Below, one piece after another: positions 27,501 through 42,500 of a DNA stretch of 64,000 bases. A model generated the notes under the pieces. That model was not told where the DNA came from. It ran no database searches and saw only the letters and a list, made by a program, of their open reading frames with translations. Source of the stretch: Branchiostoma floridae (taxonomy: Eukaryota > Chordata > Leptocardii > Amphioxiformes > Branchiostomatidae). The first letter of the stretch is position 1. The number at the start of each line of letters is the position of its first letter. A program made the position numbers and the translations under genes. Location of the stretch: positions 27,705,222 through 27,769,221 of the forward strand of contig NC_049979.1 in assembly GCF_000003815.2 (NCBI RefSeq). The letters are read 5' to 3'.

Positions 27501-30500
27501 GCACAATGAACAACGGACCTTGGCTTAACATCCCATCCTAAGGCCACACCAATTTTATTTGTTGCTTCTCAGATTTGCCTTTTCATTTTAAAAAAATTCC
27601 TAAGAAAAAAAGTACATGTTTTGCTCCCAAACCTGTAACTATTGCCATTCAGAGCCACATACATATAATATCAGTCTAAAAACCTTTTATTCATAACATG
27701 AGTAACAAATCAAAGGAAGTGATTTATCACATAAAATGTGCCATTTAACTCCTCAGGCTGTTGTTTCTTTGGTGTTTGAAAAAATGTCTCAGACTCTTTT
27801 TTTTACTTGTCGGTCCAATTTTTTCTGAAAAAATCCAAGAAGCAAAAAATAAAATTGGTGTGGCCCAAAGAGTTTGATCCTTTCCAGTAGCGTGCATCTC
27901 GGGTGAATGACACGTCTGGGATACGAATCACGTGTTCTTGGTCCAGAGGCAGGGCCGCTAACCACTGGACTACGCACACTACCATTAGAAGATTACTGTA
28001 CGTCAATGCATGGGAAGAACCTTACCTTGGGAACCTTCCTGTAATCCCACATCAAAGGCTAGCTTATCCTTAGAAGAGCTGGTCGACAGACAGGACAGGT
28101 ACTGGAGGATGAGAAGTACAAATAGAAATAGATATTAGTAATGTACAGCAGACCTTTGGAACAAAAAAATTTTATATTAGACTAACTGACAATCAACACA
28201 GCATGGTACACATGTAACTGAAGCTTAAATGGGCTTGTCAACTTAGCTGTTCGTATCAAACTGCATTTAGGCAAATGTGGCAGTTATACATTTGATTTTT
28301 TTCCCGCCGAGGGTTCAAAACTGTTACAGCCCACTTTCGAACACGGATGCTTCAAGCTTATAGTTTCATTTCAAGGAAGATTCACTATAATGTTGGACTT
28401 GTGTATGACATAGCAAATCTCATCAGTACAAAAGCTGCACTGGTTTACAGCATCTTATATCTTCAGTACAGTATGCAGAATTGAAATTATGACAAAATAC
28501 CCTAAATCTAAGAGCCTAAGAATTTAATCTGACAACCATGGGGTTGACCATTCAGATAGAAGGGACCATTAGACGTGCCTGGCCAAGATCTGACCGGATG
28601 CATAAACTGCAGACAAAATTAATCTCATTGTCTCCAGACTGTTAGTAAGGCGAGAATATAGGAGCCCTGGTAAACCAACTAAGATGAAACTCAGGCTAAT
28701 CATTTATGTCTTTTATGAATTTTCTTATATGTACAGTCTGTTTAAGTTATTTTTCCAGTGTTTCATGTTGTTTTCTACAGTGTTGCGTTAATGGTCAATG
28801 ACAGGAAGAGTAGCTACAACATTTCATTGTCAAGATAATTGTGATCGTTATTAAGCCAACTCAATTTCCATAGATAAGAACAAGTCCATATTTACCATAT
28901 TGCTGTGCATGTGCCTGAGGAGCACAGCATGACCGTACAGCAGTGTCCTGTGATTCTGAGAGGCAGCGGGCTGCAAGGAATAAAAAGATGATTTCAAAAT
29001 TTGTTGACACGATACATATTGCCTTATGACCATGCAAGAACATGCCATAGCTGTAGCAGGTATTTGTTCTGATTGTAGTTCAGTATCAACCTCATATCTC
29101 ACAATTCTAACATTTGGAATCATTTGATGTATTCAGTTCTCTTTAGACTAGGGCTGGGTACCGGTACAGAAAATTCAGGTCCAGGTCCAGTTCAGGTCCA
29201 AAGGATTAGGTCCAGGTCCGGACCTGAACCTGGACCTGATGCAGTATGACTCATACCAATGGTCCATTTCACTACAAAGCCTTAGATCTATTTGGTGGAG
29301 TATTAGACTTACACTAGCGTTTTAAAATCCTTCAACGCTTACTGAACCTGTACGATTGGCTGTAAAACGTGGTGGAAATTTACTATAAACTCTATTCTAC
29401 TTCACTCTTGTTATTTTCTTCCACCTGCAAGCGCCAAAACGTGTGAATGCCTCATAAAATAATCTGTTAATTTTCTAATCGGTCCAACATCCGGTCCACC
29501 TAATTTTTTCAGGTCCGGTTTTTCTGGACCGGTCCAATAAGAAAAACCGGTTTTGTACCGGTACACTGTACCGATACCCAGCCCTACTTTAGACACCTGT
29601 CTTACTCATCCCAGAATTTGGAATAAAGTATTCAGGATTCACAATCATACTATTATTATATAATACATGTAGTAGAATAGCAACAAAATGATGAGACAAT
29701 ATTGCTACTTATTGAAATTTCAGACATTTACAAACATGTGACTATTAAAGTATGAGAGAACTTAATGTAAGCCTTACACTTAAAGCTGTGTACCTATACA
29801 CATGTACTGCTACCTCATAGCAATAGACACTAGTGGTGGTCATAACAGATGCCATGTAGAAGGATTACATTGTATGTCTTGCAAAATAAACATTACATTG
29901 TTATCAGTTCAAACAAGCTATAATCCTTATCGATAATCAACCATTATCAAACAAGTAGTCATCAAGATACAGGTACAGACCAGACTTTGCCAAAAAAAAT
30001 GTACCTGTACCTGTATTGTTACCTTCTGCTTAGGTACAAGGCTCTACTTACGCTGTCTTCTACAGACTCTGCCGTGACCAGCTCCTGTAAGGCTCGTACA
30101 GAAACAGCCTGCTCCAGCAGGAACCTGCAGATAGACAGGTCTGGAGGGACAGACTGCAACATGGCAAACAGTTTTAGTAAGTCCCACAAACAAAATCATA
30201 CTTCAGGATACTGAAGGCAAAGTCTTCAACAAAGTTACAGAAGTTACAGAAGTCATGGATATGAAAGAATGATGGAAATATGACAGTGAGAAACACATGT
30301 GAAGAGATGAAATTGTAAGTCTTAAGAGTTAAGATGGAAGCAATTCTGTATTATAGGCCCCATAGGAAATATAAATGCTTTACTCATTATGTCTTTATCA
30401 CAGATAGAAAATGACATGAATTAAATGATACTGAATTCATCATCATCATCATCACTACAAACAATGAATTAATGAATGAATTAAACATGAGTCCAAGGTA

Positions 30501-33500
30501 GATCAGGTACCTTTCATAATAATTTCATAATTTCAAATGATAAAAAAAGAAAAGTCCCATATCTTTATAAAGAGTAACTGGCAAAACAGTTCACAGTGCT
30601 GTGACGGCCAACATTACAATACGGAGACGATTGGACAACCTTACTTCACAGAGAACAAAGTACTAGTATACAGCATAGCAACATGACAAATATTGGTTTC
30701 ACATGGAAATAGCAGAATACACACAAACCTTTCCTCTAGTAGAAGATGCAATTATATCATTGTTTACAATATTGTCTTTTGGTGTGCAGAATCACTCGGC
30801 GTGTTTAAATTTAAAGCATCATCGATTTGGGTGCTTCCTCTGTTTGTCTGTACCCATGAACTAGTCTTGATATTGTTAAATTAATTGCATATATTATAAT
30901 TGTGTTTTAGTGTTACCATGGCAGCGTGCAAAATACCCACTTGCACATTGCAACCACTTTTTGCTTGGTGCAACTTACTTCTAAATTCAGGTTGCACAGG
31001 GTGCAACTCAGGTTTTCAGCCTCAGAACTTGATTTTGTTGTCAATTTACTTGGAAGAAATAAATGAACCAAGGCAGCTCCGTTTCATATCAGCCAAACAT
31101 GTAATATGTATTGTACCTTTTTTTTGGAGAAATTAGTGAATTGTACTAAGTGATGCAACTTTTTGTCCCAGGTTGCCAGAAAAGTATTTTGTACACTGCC
31201 ATGGTTACCTGACTCATTGCATCCCGAGTTGTGCATTCCTGGTGAATGAAAGTAAAGGATGGTTGTGGGATGGTCATGCTCATTTTGATTACATGGATGA
31301 TATAGGCGTGCACGTCCACATATATGCCATCAATTGCAAAAGCATATCAGAAACCCAATGTCGTAGAATGCCATGATGTGAAATAACAAAAATGAAGTAT
31401 CAATTGTGTTTAGTCATTTGTTTTCTCCGGTATGTGGTGCAGACCTAGACTGAAGAATTTGTTCCGTAACTTCTTTTTTCAAACGAGCAAGTCGTCAAAC
31501 TTGGAGAAATATCACATTTTCTTGAATACACATCTTCAAGGTAGTTCAGAAGGGTGCGTGATGACTTGAAGATACATGTACTTGTTACAGCTGGAGAATA
31601 AGATTCTTCTTTCACAACCAAGAACTTGTATACAATTGCCAGCTACATGCCCTGCCTTTATTAAGTAAATTAGAAAGCTATATCGATACACTTCAGCTCA
31701 ATGAGTTCTTCCACTGGACATGACAGAGGACACAGACACACGTACGGTTTTTACAGGTTCAATTAATGAACCTTGTAAATTCTCCTAGCTGTTTTCAACG
31801 AGTACAATGAACAAATTCAATAGACCAAAGCTTAATGTTCTCTTGTGTCGTGTTGTGTTGTGTTATTGGCTTTTAGAGCTGACTTGTAACATGTAACGAT
31901 CAACGTATATGACTTTATCCTCTGATGCGGTCTGATTGGCGTACAATTCGATGCATCAGTAAATTACAAGGGAATTGGAGTCCAAACACTGTCTCTTGGT
32001 TTCATTGGAGAAAAGATGTTAAGATCACTGAGCGAGATAGCTGTCTTAATCAATTAATTCCTGCCGTTGTTAAGAAGGTGTCCATGTGAGTCTGTCTGTC
32101 TGTCTGTGTGTCCACGCGATAAATAGAGAAGGCCAAGGTAGATTGTCTTCATACAGTATTTGGTATGTTTAGTATTTGTTTTTATTTCCCAAAATGTGGC
32201 AGGCGCCCTTCTGTACCACCTCAAAGAAATCATTCTTTTTGGAAGATGACTCCTTCTCTTTAAAATCATCTCACGACAAGAAGCAATTGCTCCAGTCTTT
32301 CAGCATGAGTTCTCGATGTTGAAGAAACTTACCGGTACATCATCTTGAGCGGGAGAATCTGACTGATCTGACCCAGCAGAGCTTGTTGCCTGGCAGAAAA
32401 TAGGTGGAAACCAAAAATCCAGAAATCCCATGAGCTCCTACTATCAGGTACAATAGCAAAGCGAGCAGACATGTCCTGAATGATAAAAGCTCATTCAGGG
32501 ACAAGCTAATGTGTGCCTTGTATGTCTGAACCACTATCTGTACCTTCATTATAGGAGGCTGAGGGAGATTGCTGAATTCTAAGCAGTCGTTATCAGTTGT
32601 TAGAGACTGATCATGAAAGCTGTAAGGCATCAGTAGCAAGGAAAGTCTTGTCACCTCAGGTCCAGGTCAGATAGTCTTCTTTAAGTGTTCAATCTGCTAT
32701 GGAATACAGGGCCTAACAATTCATCTATAGGCATCTCCAGTAAAAAGTTTTCTTTTCTATAGCCCGGTACTATAGAAACTTACCAAGGAAGGCAAATGTT
32801 CTGTTTCTGCTATGCCTTTTCTTTTTCTACTTTTGAACCCTCAAAGTTTTAAAATCAGGACTGATTGGAATCAAATCTACAACCCACAATCTGTCAACTG
32901 TGGTAGGCGTTACAAATGTATTTCAACCTGCCTTCTGACCAAGAAGTTCTTCATATTTTCTGAGGGCTGTAGACCTTTTTCTGTTTTTTGGGGGAGTGGC
33001 TTTAAAAGTATATGAAAAAGCTTTGGGGCTTTGTGATGATAAATTCAAGACGTGAAATATTCTTTTAGGAATCATGGAATATTTTTGAAGAATCTGCTAG
33101 AGTCACTTACAAACTAAATGTGACCAAAAGTACATACTATTAGCCTCTTAAGTCTAATTTAAATTTTCTCTGGTCTATCTTTTATAACATATTTGAAGAA
33201 CTGAAAAGATTTGATTACTAAAGTGGATGGAGCTCAGTTCCAGACGTCACATGTTACCAGGATGGATTTGCATGAAATTCAATGAAAGATGATAATAATA
33301 ACTTGCAAGTACATGTATTACTGTAACACCAATGGGTATCAAATTGTTTCATGGAAATGTAGGTTTGCAATATGGCAGTTAGATGAATATGACATGAAAA
33401 TGCAACGTTTTGACTTATGATCATTTGAGCTAGTTAATGGATTGATTAATTCCTCAGTCGTTGACGGACTTACGCCAAAACTTTGTGGCCAAGGATTTCA

Positions 33501-36500
33501 TTACATTATACTAAGTTTACTAAGTCAAAACTTCGTCATATTTTGTATGCACTATATATCTTTGAAAATCGCCATTACGTCATGCAAGCACCAGCAGCTC
33601 AGACAGCAGGTCTATGACGCTAGAGGAAATATTTCTTTAAAATCTATGATATTCTCTTTATTCATTTTTCCCTTTTTAAACAAATATCTTATATATACAA
33701 CGCTTTCATCATGCAAACAGGGTATCGCATATTTGACATATCCCCTTTGGAAACATCCTGTATTTTCCTCGAAAATGTGGTCTTTCTGTTTTTTACCGTG
33801 TCTGTTTATAGATGACGTGTGTATCACCTGACACAATGACGGTATAGCTGCAGCACACAAGCGCATGACATCACTTAGGGTCACACAAACAGAGACACTC
33901 AGCGAGAAGCAGTTGGATAACAATTAGTCTTGTTACGAACACAAAACAAGGACGGTTTGCTCACCTGTTATTATTGACAAACTCATGGGTACAGAGGACA
34001 GGAAGCACCACAAAGCGACATAGATATAGTTTTATGATTATGTAATATGTACAATGCCTTGTTGAACTGAGCTTCATCACAAATACAATACGTACAAAAT
34101 GTATGTCTCTCTGAGTCAGTTTTCAGATCTTCATAGCACTTTAATACAGAAAACGTCATAGAAAAAAACTGATATCAGACTGCTTAAAAAAGTATACTGA
34201 TACATAGAAAAGTCTTGTCTTTAATTTAGACTAGATATAAGAACAAAATTTGCTAGCAGTTGCCATTATTGTTATTAAGAAGCAGGTCATTATTGCTCTT
34301 AATGTCTACATAACTATAAGCATAATATAATAATCATGTTAGAATAAAAGAACATAACAAGAACATAAAATTACAACACAAATTTGAGTGTATACGAATA
34401 TAAACAAGATGTATACAAAAGTTTTCTCTGAGACATGATATATATACACAATTCTGAATTAATAATATTGAATGAATCAATTTTGTATTTTCTTTTAAAA
34501 CTCTGGTTTGATCATAGCTCCAAGGTTCAGATAATGTATTAAGTAATGCATTTAAATTTTATATCCTTGGAACCTTTGTTTATTTCTCTTCGTGATGTTG
34601 ACATTTAAACTTGCGCACGTTTCTTTTAAAACCCAAGCATTTGTAAGTCGGGAAAAGCTAATAAAATAATCTTTAAATGTATCACTGACCTCCTTGCGCT
34701 GCAAACTCTCGATGAAACATTTCCTGTTGCCGAACCCTTCCGCAGCCAGCATGATACGTTCGCCATGACTCTGACCTCCTCCTGCTTCTTTCTTGTGGAA
34801 GTTGGACATAAGACACACCGTGTCCAACTGCAGACATAAGAGAAGAGAATTTAGTAAACAGCTACTGATACTTTCATGCGTGAATAATTTTATCAAGTAA
34901 GAAAATCATCACTGGATAACAAAGCTTTTTATTCACAACTTGGATATATACATATACAAATTTTAAAGGAAGCTGATGTTTCTGTTATACGGTCTTTCAT
35001 CTTCCTCAGGGCAATTTTGACTTGTACTGTACATTGTATTCCACACTAAAGGTGTCTTTGCTGACAATGCAGTCCCAAAAGTTCCAAGAAGAACTTTGAC
35101 AACTGAATATGCTGTTACTACAAATTATTAAACACAGTGTTATCTTATACTGTACAATATGGCACTACGTTACATTTGAGTGTATGACAGTTTTTTGTTT
35201 TAAAAATTTATGAATCCACTGCATTCCATGATAGGACTCTCAAACATGTTACATGTAACTAAGAGGTTATTTGCATAATCAATGGGGGAAAATAATATAA
35301 CTTCATAGTGGTAAATGATGGGAATCTCATACTTGTGACATCATGAACCTAAGTTAAGGTGAACATTATTACACATAATGCAAATCAGAGCCTTGTTTAA
35401 ATAATTAACGAGGAAATGCTACAATACCCTGCTATGCCAAGATAAGGCTTTCATTCTTTGAATACCTTGTGTTATTCGGGTTTTTATAGACGATGATTTT
35501 CTTATAGACGATGATTGACTGAGACAATTTCTGCATTATAAGCATAATCAATGGGAAACATACCGTTGTAGTATATCACTCGAAAAGGTTAATATGATTT
35601 GGCAAAGGTATGAGGTCGTGGAAGTTTATAATCAATCCATCTGTTGGAATCAGTGTGTTTATAGGCGTCTGTATGAAACAGATAACACCTCTCGCAGCTA
35701 CTGTACCTTGCAGGGGACTGGCTTCCCTAAAACGATAAATCTTCAAGTATAGATTAATTAGTTCTGTCTCGTCACAGACAATAGGCATAGCTCAGAATAG
35801 CAAAAATCTTCTTTGCAATTGGGTTTATGGAGTTTATCTGTAATAATAAATGAAACAATGTGCAAAACATGCTCTGAAAAGAAATTAGGCTTTGGAAATA
35901 GTGACTGTATAATTAACTATGTGTATTGTAGTTTAAAAGATTCAAGTGTGCACAGAAACTTCCCCTTTGTTTCATTTTTCTAAAAACCTTGTAATCTTCA
36001 TTTTTGGTTTCCATGTCCATAATGATTTTTCATCATTAAGGATGTCCCTTTTGCCTCCTTTTTTTTTTTTATAATTATTATATAAAAAGCTGCTTTAGAC
36101 GTATTTTGTATCAGATACACTATACATGTACTAGTACCATAGAATGGGTCAGGTTTTATGTTTGCAATTCTAACTGTGATGTCTTAACCGCAAACTTAAA
36201 ATGGCGAAAATGTATCTTCTGCCTAGTATCTTCCCCCTTGTCTAAGTTACAGTGTTGCAGTGATAGTGTTACAGCACACAGAATTAATATACTAAGAAGG
36301 CCCAATTGAAAACAAACAATGAATACATATATATGTGTGTGTATCTATTAAGAGTTTATACAAATCATGGAGCAATCATACATTTTTAATTACAGTACTG
36401 TCCTAAAAATGTGTAACCAAGCAGGAAAGACTGCTGCTCTTTTCTTTCAGTGTGGTGGATCTTTAATCATGTACTTGATGTGTGACTCTCCTCAAACCAA

Positions 36501-39500
36501 GACCCCCAGCTCCAAGACAAGCACATCCCAAACAAAAGATAACATTGTGTAGGTATTCATTTTCACCTAAAGAAATAGGTATCAAGGGCCTTAAGAATGT
36601 GTTTGAAACTGTCATCTGAATAGGTGTTACAAATACAAAATTGGACTCAGTTTACTAACACTATAATGATCAATGTGTATTTGACATTAACTTACATTGA
36701 CGTCAACTGTTTCAAGTCAACAAATTTCATTTTGAAAGTATACTTAACCTAATGATATAACGTTATATGTTATTACATATATCAAATCCATTGTTGTTAA
36801 TCATCATGATATATTCTGTTGGCTGTAGGTAACTATATCAAAGTCATCTCAAACAGACTAAAATAGATGCAGACTAAAATGCTTGCCAGTGACGGATAGC
36901 TAAAATAGCAAGCATATTTTCCGCACTGACAAGACACTCAAGATAGTGGGAGGGCTTTACACGAGGGGCAAAGTTATACACGTCACACCTTTTTCTGCCA
37001 GGACATTTATTTGCAGAAATTTGTACTTGCTTAGTCAGCGTCCAGTCAATGTGTACAGACTGTATGCAGCCCAGTAACTGTGCTAACGGGATGACCATAT
37101 ACTGCACTTGGTAGAAAGGCATGACATTACTAGCATACTTGGACGTGCTATATATAGGGTCCTCGTTGGTGTAGCTTTGAGTTGCCATTCACAGACCAAT
37201 GGGTAGTCGCCCACTGTAGAAGGTTGGAAGATGTTAAGACCAACTACACTTAAACTTCAAGATAATGTTCACCTTATAAAGTGTTAGGAGTTGTCAGCGG
37301 CAATAATTCTTATGAAGCCTTAATACTTATATGTTTATGTTTGGCTTGAGGGCTTAAGACAAATACTTGGATATTTCCATAGTAATGCCTAATGGTAATG
37401 ATCAAGCCACAACTGAACGTCTGTGAAAATCAGTCCTATATATATATTAACACCACTGCATAACCAGGCTAGAACTTGATGTACGTATTATTCTATGAAC
37501 AGGGACATATAGATTTTATACATTTTAGGGACATATAGTTATTAAAGTACTTAGACGTTTGTGCACAATTGTCTATGTGAACAATACTCTTATTAAGATG
37601 CTTGACCACAATTGTTTATTATGATAATACTAAATTAATGTCTCGTGTACATTAAGATTAATGATCATTATCTACATGTATTTTCTTTACATGTATGGTA
37701 AAAGCAGCACATATTTGAGATAATGTAACATTATCTTGGATAGTAATAATGACATCACAATACCATATGTTACTGAAAGCTCTTGCATAATTAGTAAATG
37801 TTATAGTATTAGGATTTAACGTAAATTAGCAAGGAATTTCAGACACCAACAATGTGTACATCTGCCATTTACAAATAAAAAAACGTCTTCCTACCAAATG
37901 TTTGTACGAAATTTGTCTCTCATCATCATGTTAGTTAAGTTTAAGTTCTTCCTGCACCAGATGGTACATATGGCAGTGCCTATCTCTGCCCATCTTCTTT
38001 GTTTAATTTGACCATACTGCCAAGTTTTCAATCTCCTTTTCTGTTTGCCTGAATTATTACATTACACTTTTAGGCTTGAACATGTATCCGTCAAACTTAA
38101 GCTCTTACTTTTTAGACAACAAAATGGATCTCCTAAAAGTCATAAGGTTAATAATACTAGACACTAAGTGTGCCATAACAGAATATAATCATTACATCAG
38201 AAATGAACACATTACATTAATAATATATACCATCACTATGACATCAAGTCCAAGTCACCAACAAATATGACGGTCTGCAATGCAAATCTAGAATCCATGA
38301 CCTTGACATTTTGACATTGAATGGCGTATTATTTCATTTCTGACATAAATGACCTTGATCCAGTTTGGCTCACTGAAGAGCTACTGGTCGTGGCAGAGCA
38401 GACAGACATGTACAATATTTACAGTATTCGAATTCCCCAAACTCTTTTCAACAAGCATAGTTCTCTAGTAATAAACAATGGACCAAAGCTTAATATCCCA
38501 TTCTGATTGTACTGCAACCCTTTCCAGTAGATTTCACGTCAGGTGAGCGACAGCCAGGATTCAAACTCATAGCTTCTGGGTGCAGATACTCTACATGCTA
38601 TGTAGCTTAAACAGCGACTAGCAACTAACAAAAGGCAGTGAAGCTAACAGAGCTACAGTATATTAGCTCTAACTAATTAGAGTCTACAAATCATTGCCTC
38701 TTGCTGAGTCAGCTAAGAAGGATGTTTTACTCCAGAAGGTAAACTCCATGGGTCTACTTCTTTAACAATGATGAACAGGACACTTCTTTCAAGTGCAATG
38801 AAACTGCAAATTACAATGTACATGTAACTAGGTTGCATGCTGATAACTGAAATACATATCAGGCATCTCTAATGAATACTTTTACTTAAAGCTTCTTATA
38901 GGCATGATTAGCTAAGAAATACTGTGACATTAGTTGTTGACCCAGGGAGACCTGTACCTAAACCTCTGTACTGGTACCTGTCCAAATGTACCTGATGTTA
39001 CGTTTATGTACGCAGCCCTATCTACTATCCATGCATGCCCCTGTAGAAAAGCCTTGTGGACTCTACGGACCGGTACACCTGTGAGAGGCAATACTACTCA
39101 GCAATATTCAAGCAGGTGTGGCTGTTCGAGAACATGCACAGAAAAATAATTCCAGAATTCAGATTATACCAAGTGAATTGCTACTGATCCATTCCCATTG
39201 TATAATGATAGCTATTGACAGTTGTGCGATGTCTTGCCCCACCCACCAGGGATGACAGATAATGATGATGATGATAATGATTGACAGATATCCTAGCATA
39301 TATAATCTGTATTTGTGCCCCTGACAGTCACGTGTTAAATCTGGGAGGTATCAGATGTCAGACGGTTTTACCTTGCATATTGTCTGTATCTAGGCTTAGA
39401 CTAAGGCACGATCTACACACAGTTTTTCCCGATATCGGCGAGCCTACAACCATTCGCCGACAGCTTTTTTTCATCGTCTAGATGGAACTGCTATATCGCC

Positions 39501-42500
39501 ATTACGATATCGGGAAAATTTCTCCCGAAAGGTCCGGACCATTCGTACGAAAGCTTAGCAGGGGTCCCCGATAGCTTAGCAGGGGTCCCCGACAGCTTCC
39601 GCGCGCGTGTAGATGTGTCCCGACTTCGGGAAGGCTCATTAGCATACAACGCGGGCTCATTAGGCTATATAGCTGTTTATGACTGCAAGCGCCACGGGTG
39701 TCCCGCGGCCAGCGTTCCAGATCCCTCCCGACACATCCACCGATATCGGTAAAAACTGTGTATAGATTGGGCCTAAGCCATACAAATATACCAGTAAAAT
39801 GGATTGTTCACTTTGGCCCGCTTTAGACTGACAAGTTGTATAGTTGTGCTACCGTGACATACAGGGTGAATTTAATCCGTTTAAAGTGGATCAGAATAAT
39901 ATAGTCGTGCGACGGATTTTCCTTGAATCGTGCAACCACCTCCGAGCTGGTCATGCAACCCTACCCTAGGCTTCAGCCAGAGGTCTATGACTATTCCTTG
40001 CGTATCTAAAACCGAATTGTCTTCAGCAAAGGAACTGGATCATATATGCTTATAAGCATGTAGCGGGCTGTTTCCTGTCCTGAAAGGCAAAATGCTGCCA
40101 TTTACTTAGTTTGTAAATATGCATGTAGTGTAGTCAGTAATGGAAACATACTTTCTCATCCGAAACCACTTATTCCAGTGCGATATCCTGCCACAAGTGG
40201 TATGGCCCCATTCCTTAATCCACATGCCTGGCGAAGGTTACGAACATGGGGTTCAATCCAGGTAATGCCCATTTCTGTTCGGGCCGCTTTAATCTCTTTG
40301 CGTGTACTCAGCATGTCATCTACAGGACAACACTTTTTGCAAACAAACAAAAAACACTATGCTGTGTGACGAAAAGCAGCAGTTCTCCAGCCAATTTGAA
40401 TTTGTGCACAAGAGGTCACTGTGGGTCACACCTGTACAGTGATGTGATCCTGCACCATGGCTATCCCACGATGCTTAATTCCTGACTGTGCGTCTGAAGG
40501 CAACCGTCACTCACAATGATAGTAGCATGACGATAACTTTTGTCATTCTAAAGCAGGCCTTATTTAGGCAAGTCACTCAGTGCTTTTTATAATTTTAAGT
40601 GAACTTATCACCTGCATTTCACTTAGCCTGGGTAGTGGGTACCATCCTATTTCTACTCCTGGGGCTCCTTACACTTGCTACCCTAAAAAAATAGGGATGC
40701 GTTACATGCGTACTAGTACGGCGGACCGGTTCTCGACTTGCAAAAACGAAGCGTTTCAGGTCAAAAAAACACGAGTGTAAGGAGCTCCGGTAGGATGGTA
40801 CCCAGGCTACATTTCTCCCGCATGGGAGCTTGCACGAGACAGCACTTTCCACTAAAATCAAAACAAAGAAGGACCACCTATCTATTGTATTGTACAGTAC
40901 GCTAAAATTCAGGATCGAACATAAATGGCCAACTTGAAATGTAACAGCTTTCCTTTCAAATTACAGTCGGTGGAAACAGCTTGCCATTATTTACTACAGT
41001 AAAGAGGATTAAAGATCCCCCATGGAAGGCCACCTTCAAATATCCAAGCAGGTCCTTAGAGTGTAGTTTCCCCCATATTGATGGTGTAATCTATACTGTA
41101 AATCATGAAAAGTTCACGGTGGTTCCATTTGAATACAAACCGCCAATGTATTATTACTATATACCTCATAATTGTTTCATCCAAAACTACAAAACTGGAT
41201 GAATTTACTGGATGAAGAGAATTTGGCTTACTTTGCCATCTCAGTTTTCTTCAGCAATAAAAGGGTTTGTTTTTAATCTAACTTTACATTCCATGTTTAT
41301 AAACATTAAATTAAACTTTTACAGTACAGTGCTATAAAAACTGCAGGCCGTTGGTAAAAATGAACAAAGGATTTTCGAAATAAGCGAAAAATCCTTCTTG
41401 ATTTTATTTCATTATATCGTCATATCATACAATAACCTCTGCCTGAAAAAACAACAACAAAGAATTGATTTGAAATTTAGTCATTGGTACATGTATGCAT
41501 ATTTACATTAATAGTATAATACAAATAATTTAATGTTCATTCAGCAGAATTCAGACATCACTGTAAGGAAGAAATTAAATTGGCAGTTAAGACACAATAC
41601 TTGTGTGAAATTATGTACAACGATGTTATTGTTAACAATAACATTGCAGATAATTGCTTCAAATTGTCAATTGTCCAGTCAATTGACCGTAAAGCACCAT
41701 GCTGCTAGAAGTGGGTTGTTGGTTTAAATCAACGATTCTTATTGTTCAGCTATAAAAAGGGGGTCATAAACATTGACCTATAATATATCAACATGAAAAA
41801 TTGTCCCATAAAACACAATCACATATTCCCAAACAGAAAGCCCTGGCATTGAGCCCAGTCTGCTTTTTGCCTTAGAATTAAATCAATATGTTCATTTTGG
41901 TTGCAACAACAGTTGGTTGACTAGCATTGATTTGAAGGTAGCAATAAGGTTAACTGTTATGCGTCCCGACAATGCTTTACGCTGAATTCAGAACAACCAC
42001 TTCTAATTCTATATAAAGCTAAAAACAAGAAAGGCGATTACACAAAATTTGAACGCCTCTCAACGAATTATGTGAGTTATATGGCCAAGATGTTGTCCAA
42101 TGAATTACGAGAAATCAAAGTAGGCTACCTATGCCTTACGGAAACGGGGCATACAGGCGGCCCTGTATTATGCTTCAAAGCAACAATTGTTTCTGGTCTT
42201 TACAGAAGTTTAATAAACTGAGACAGAGGGGGCGTGAGGATTAAAATAGGAGTGTTGTGGGGGGGTGTAGTGAGGGGTGGGAGGGGGGTTGGTACATAGA
42301 TGTAATGGCCATGTAAGGGGGGGTGTCAAAGAAGCACAGCTGTCTGAAAACGATATTCCCCCAACATCTGCTTGGAGATAATATTACCGGTGCAGCACTG
42401 TTGCATGCATCCCTCATGATACATAACGCCGTATCGCGAAGAAAAAACAACGCTCTCACTCAAAATGTTCTGTCAGAAAATATCTATAAACCTTTCTAGC

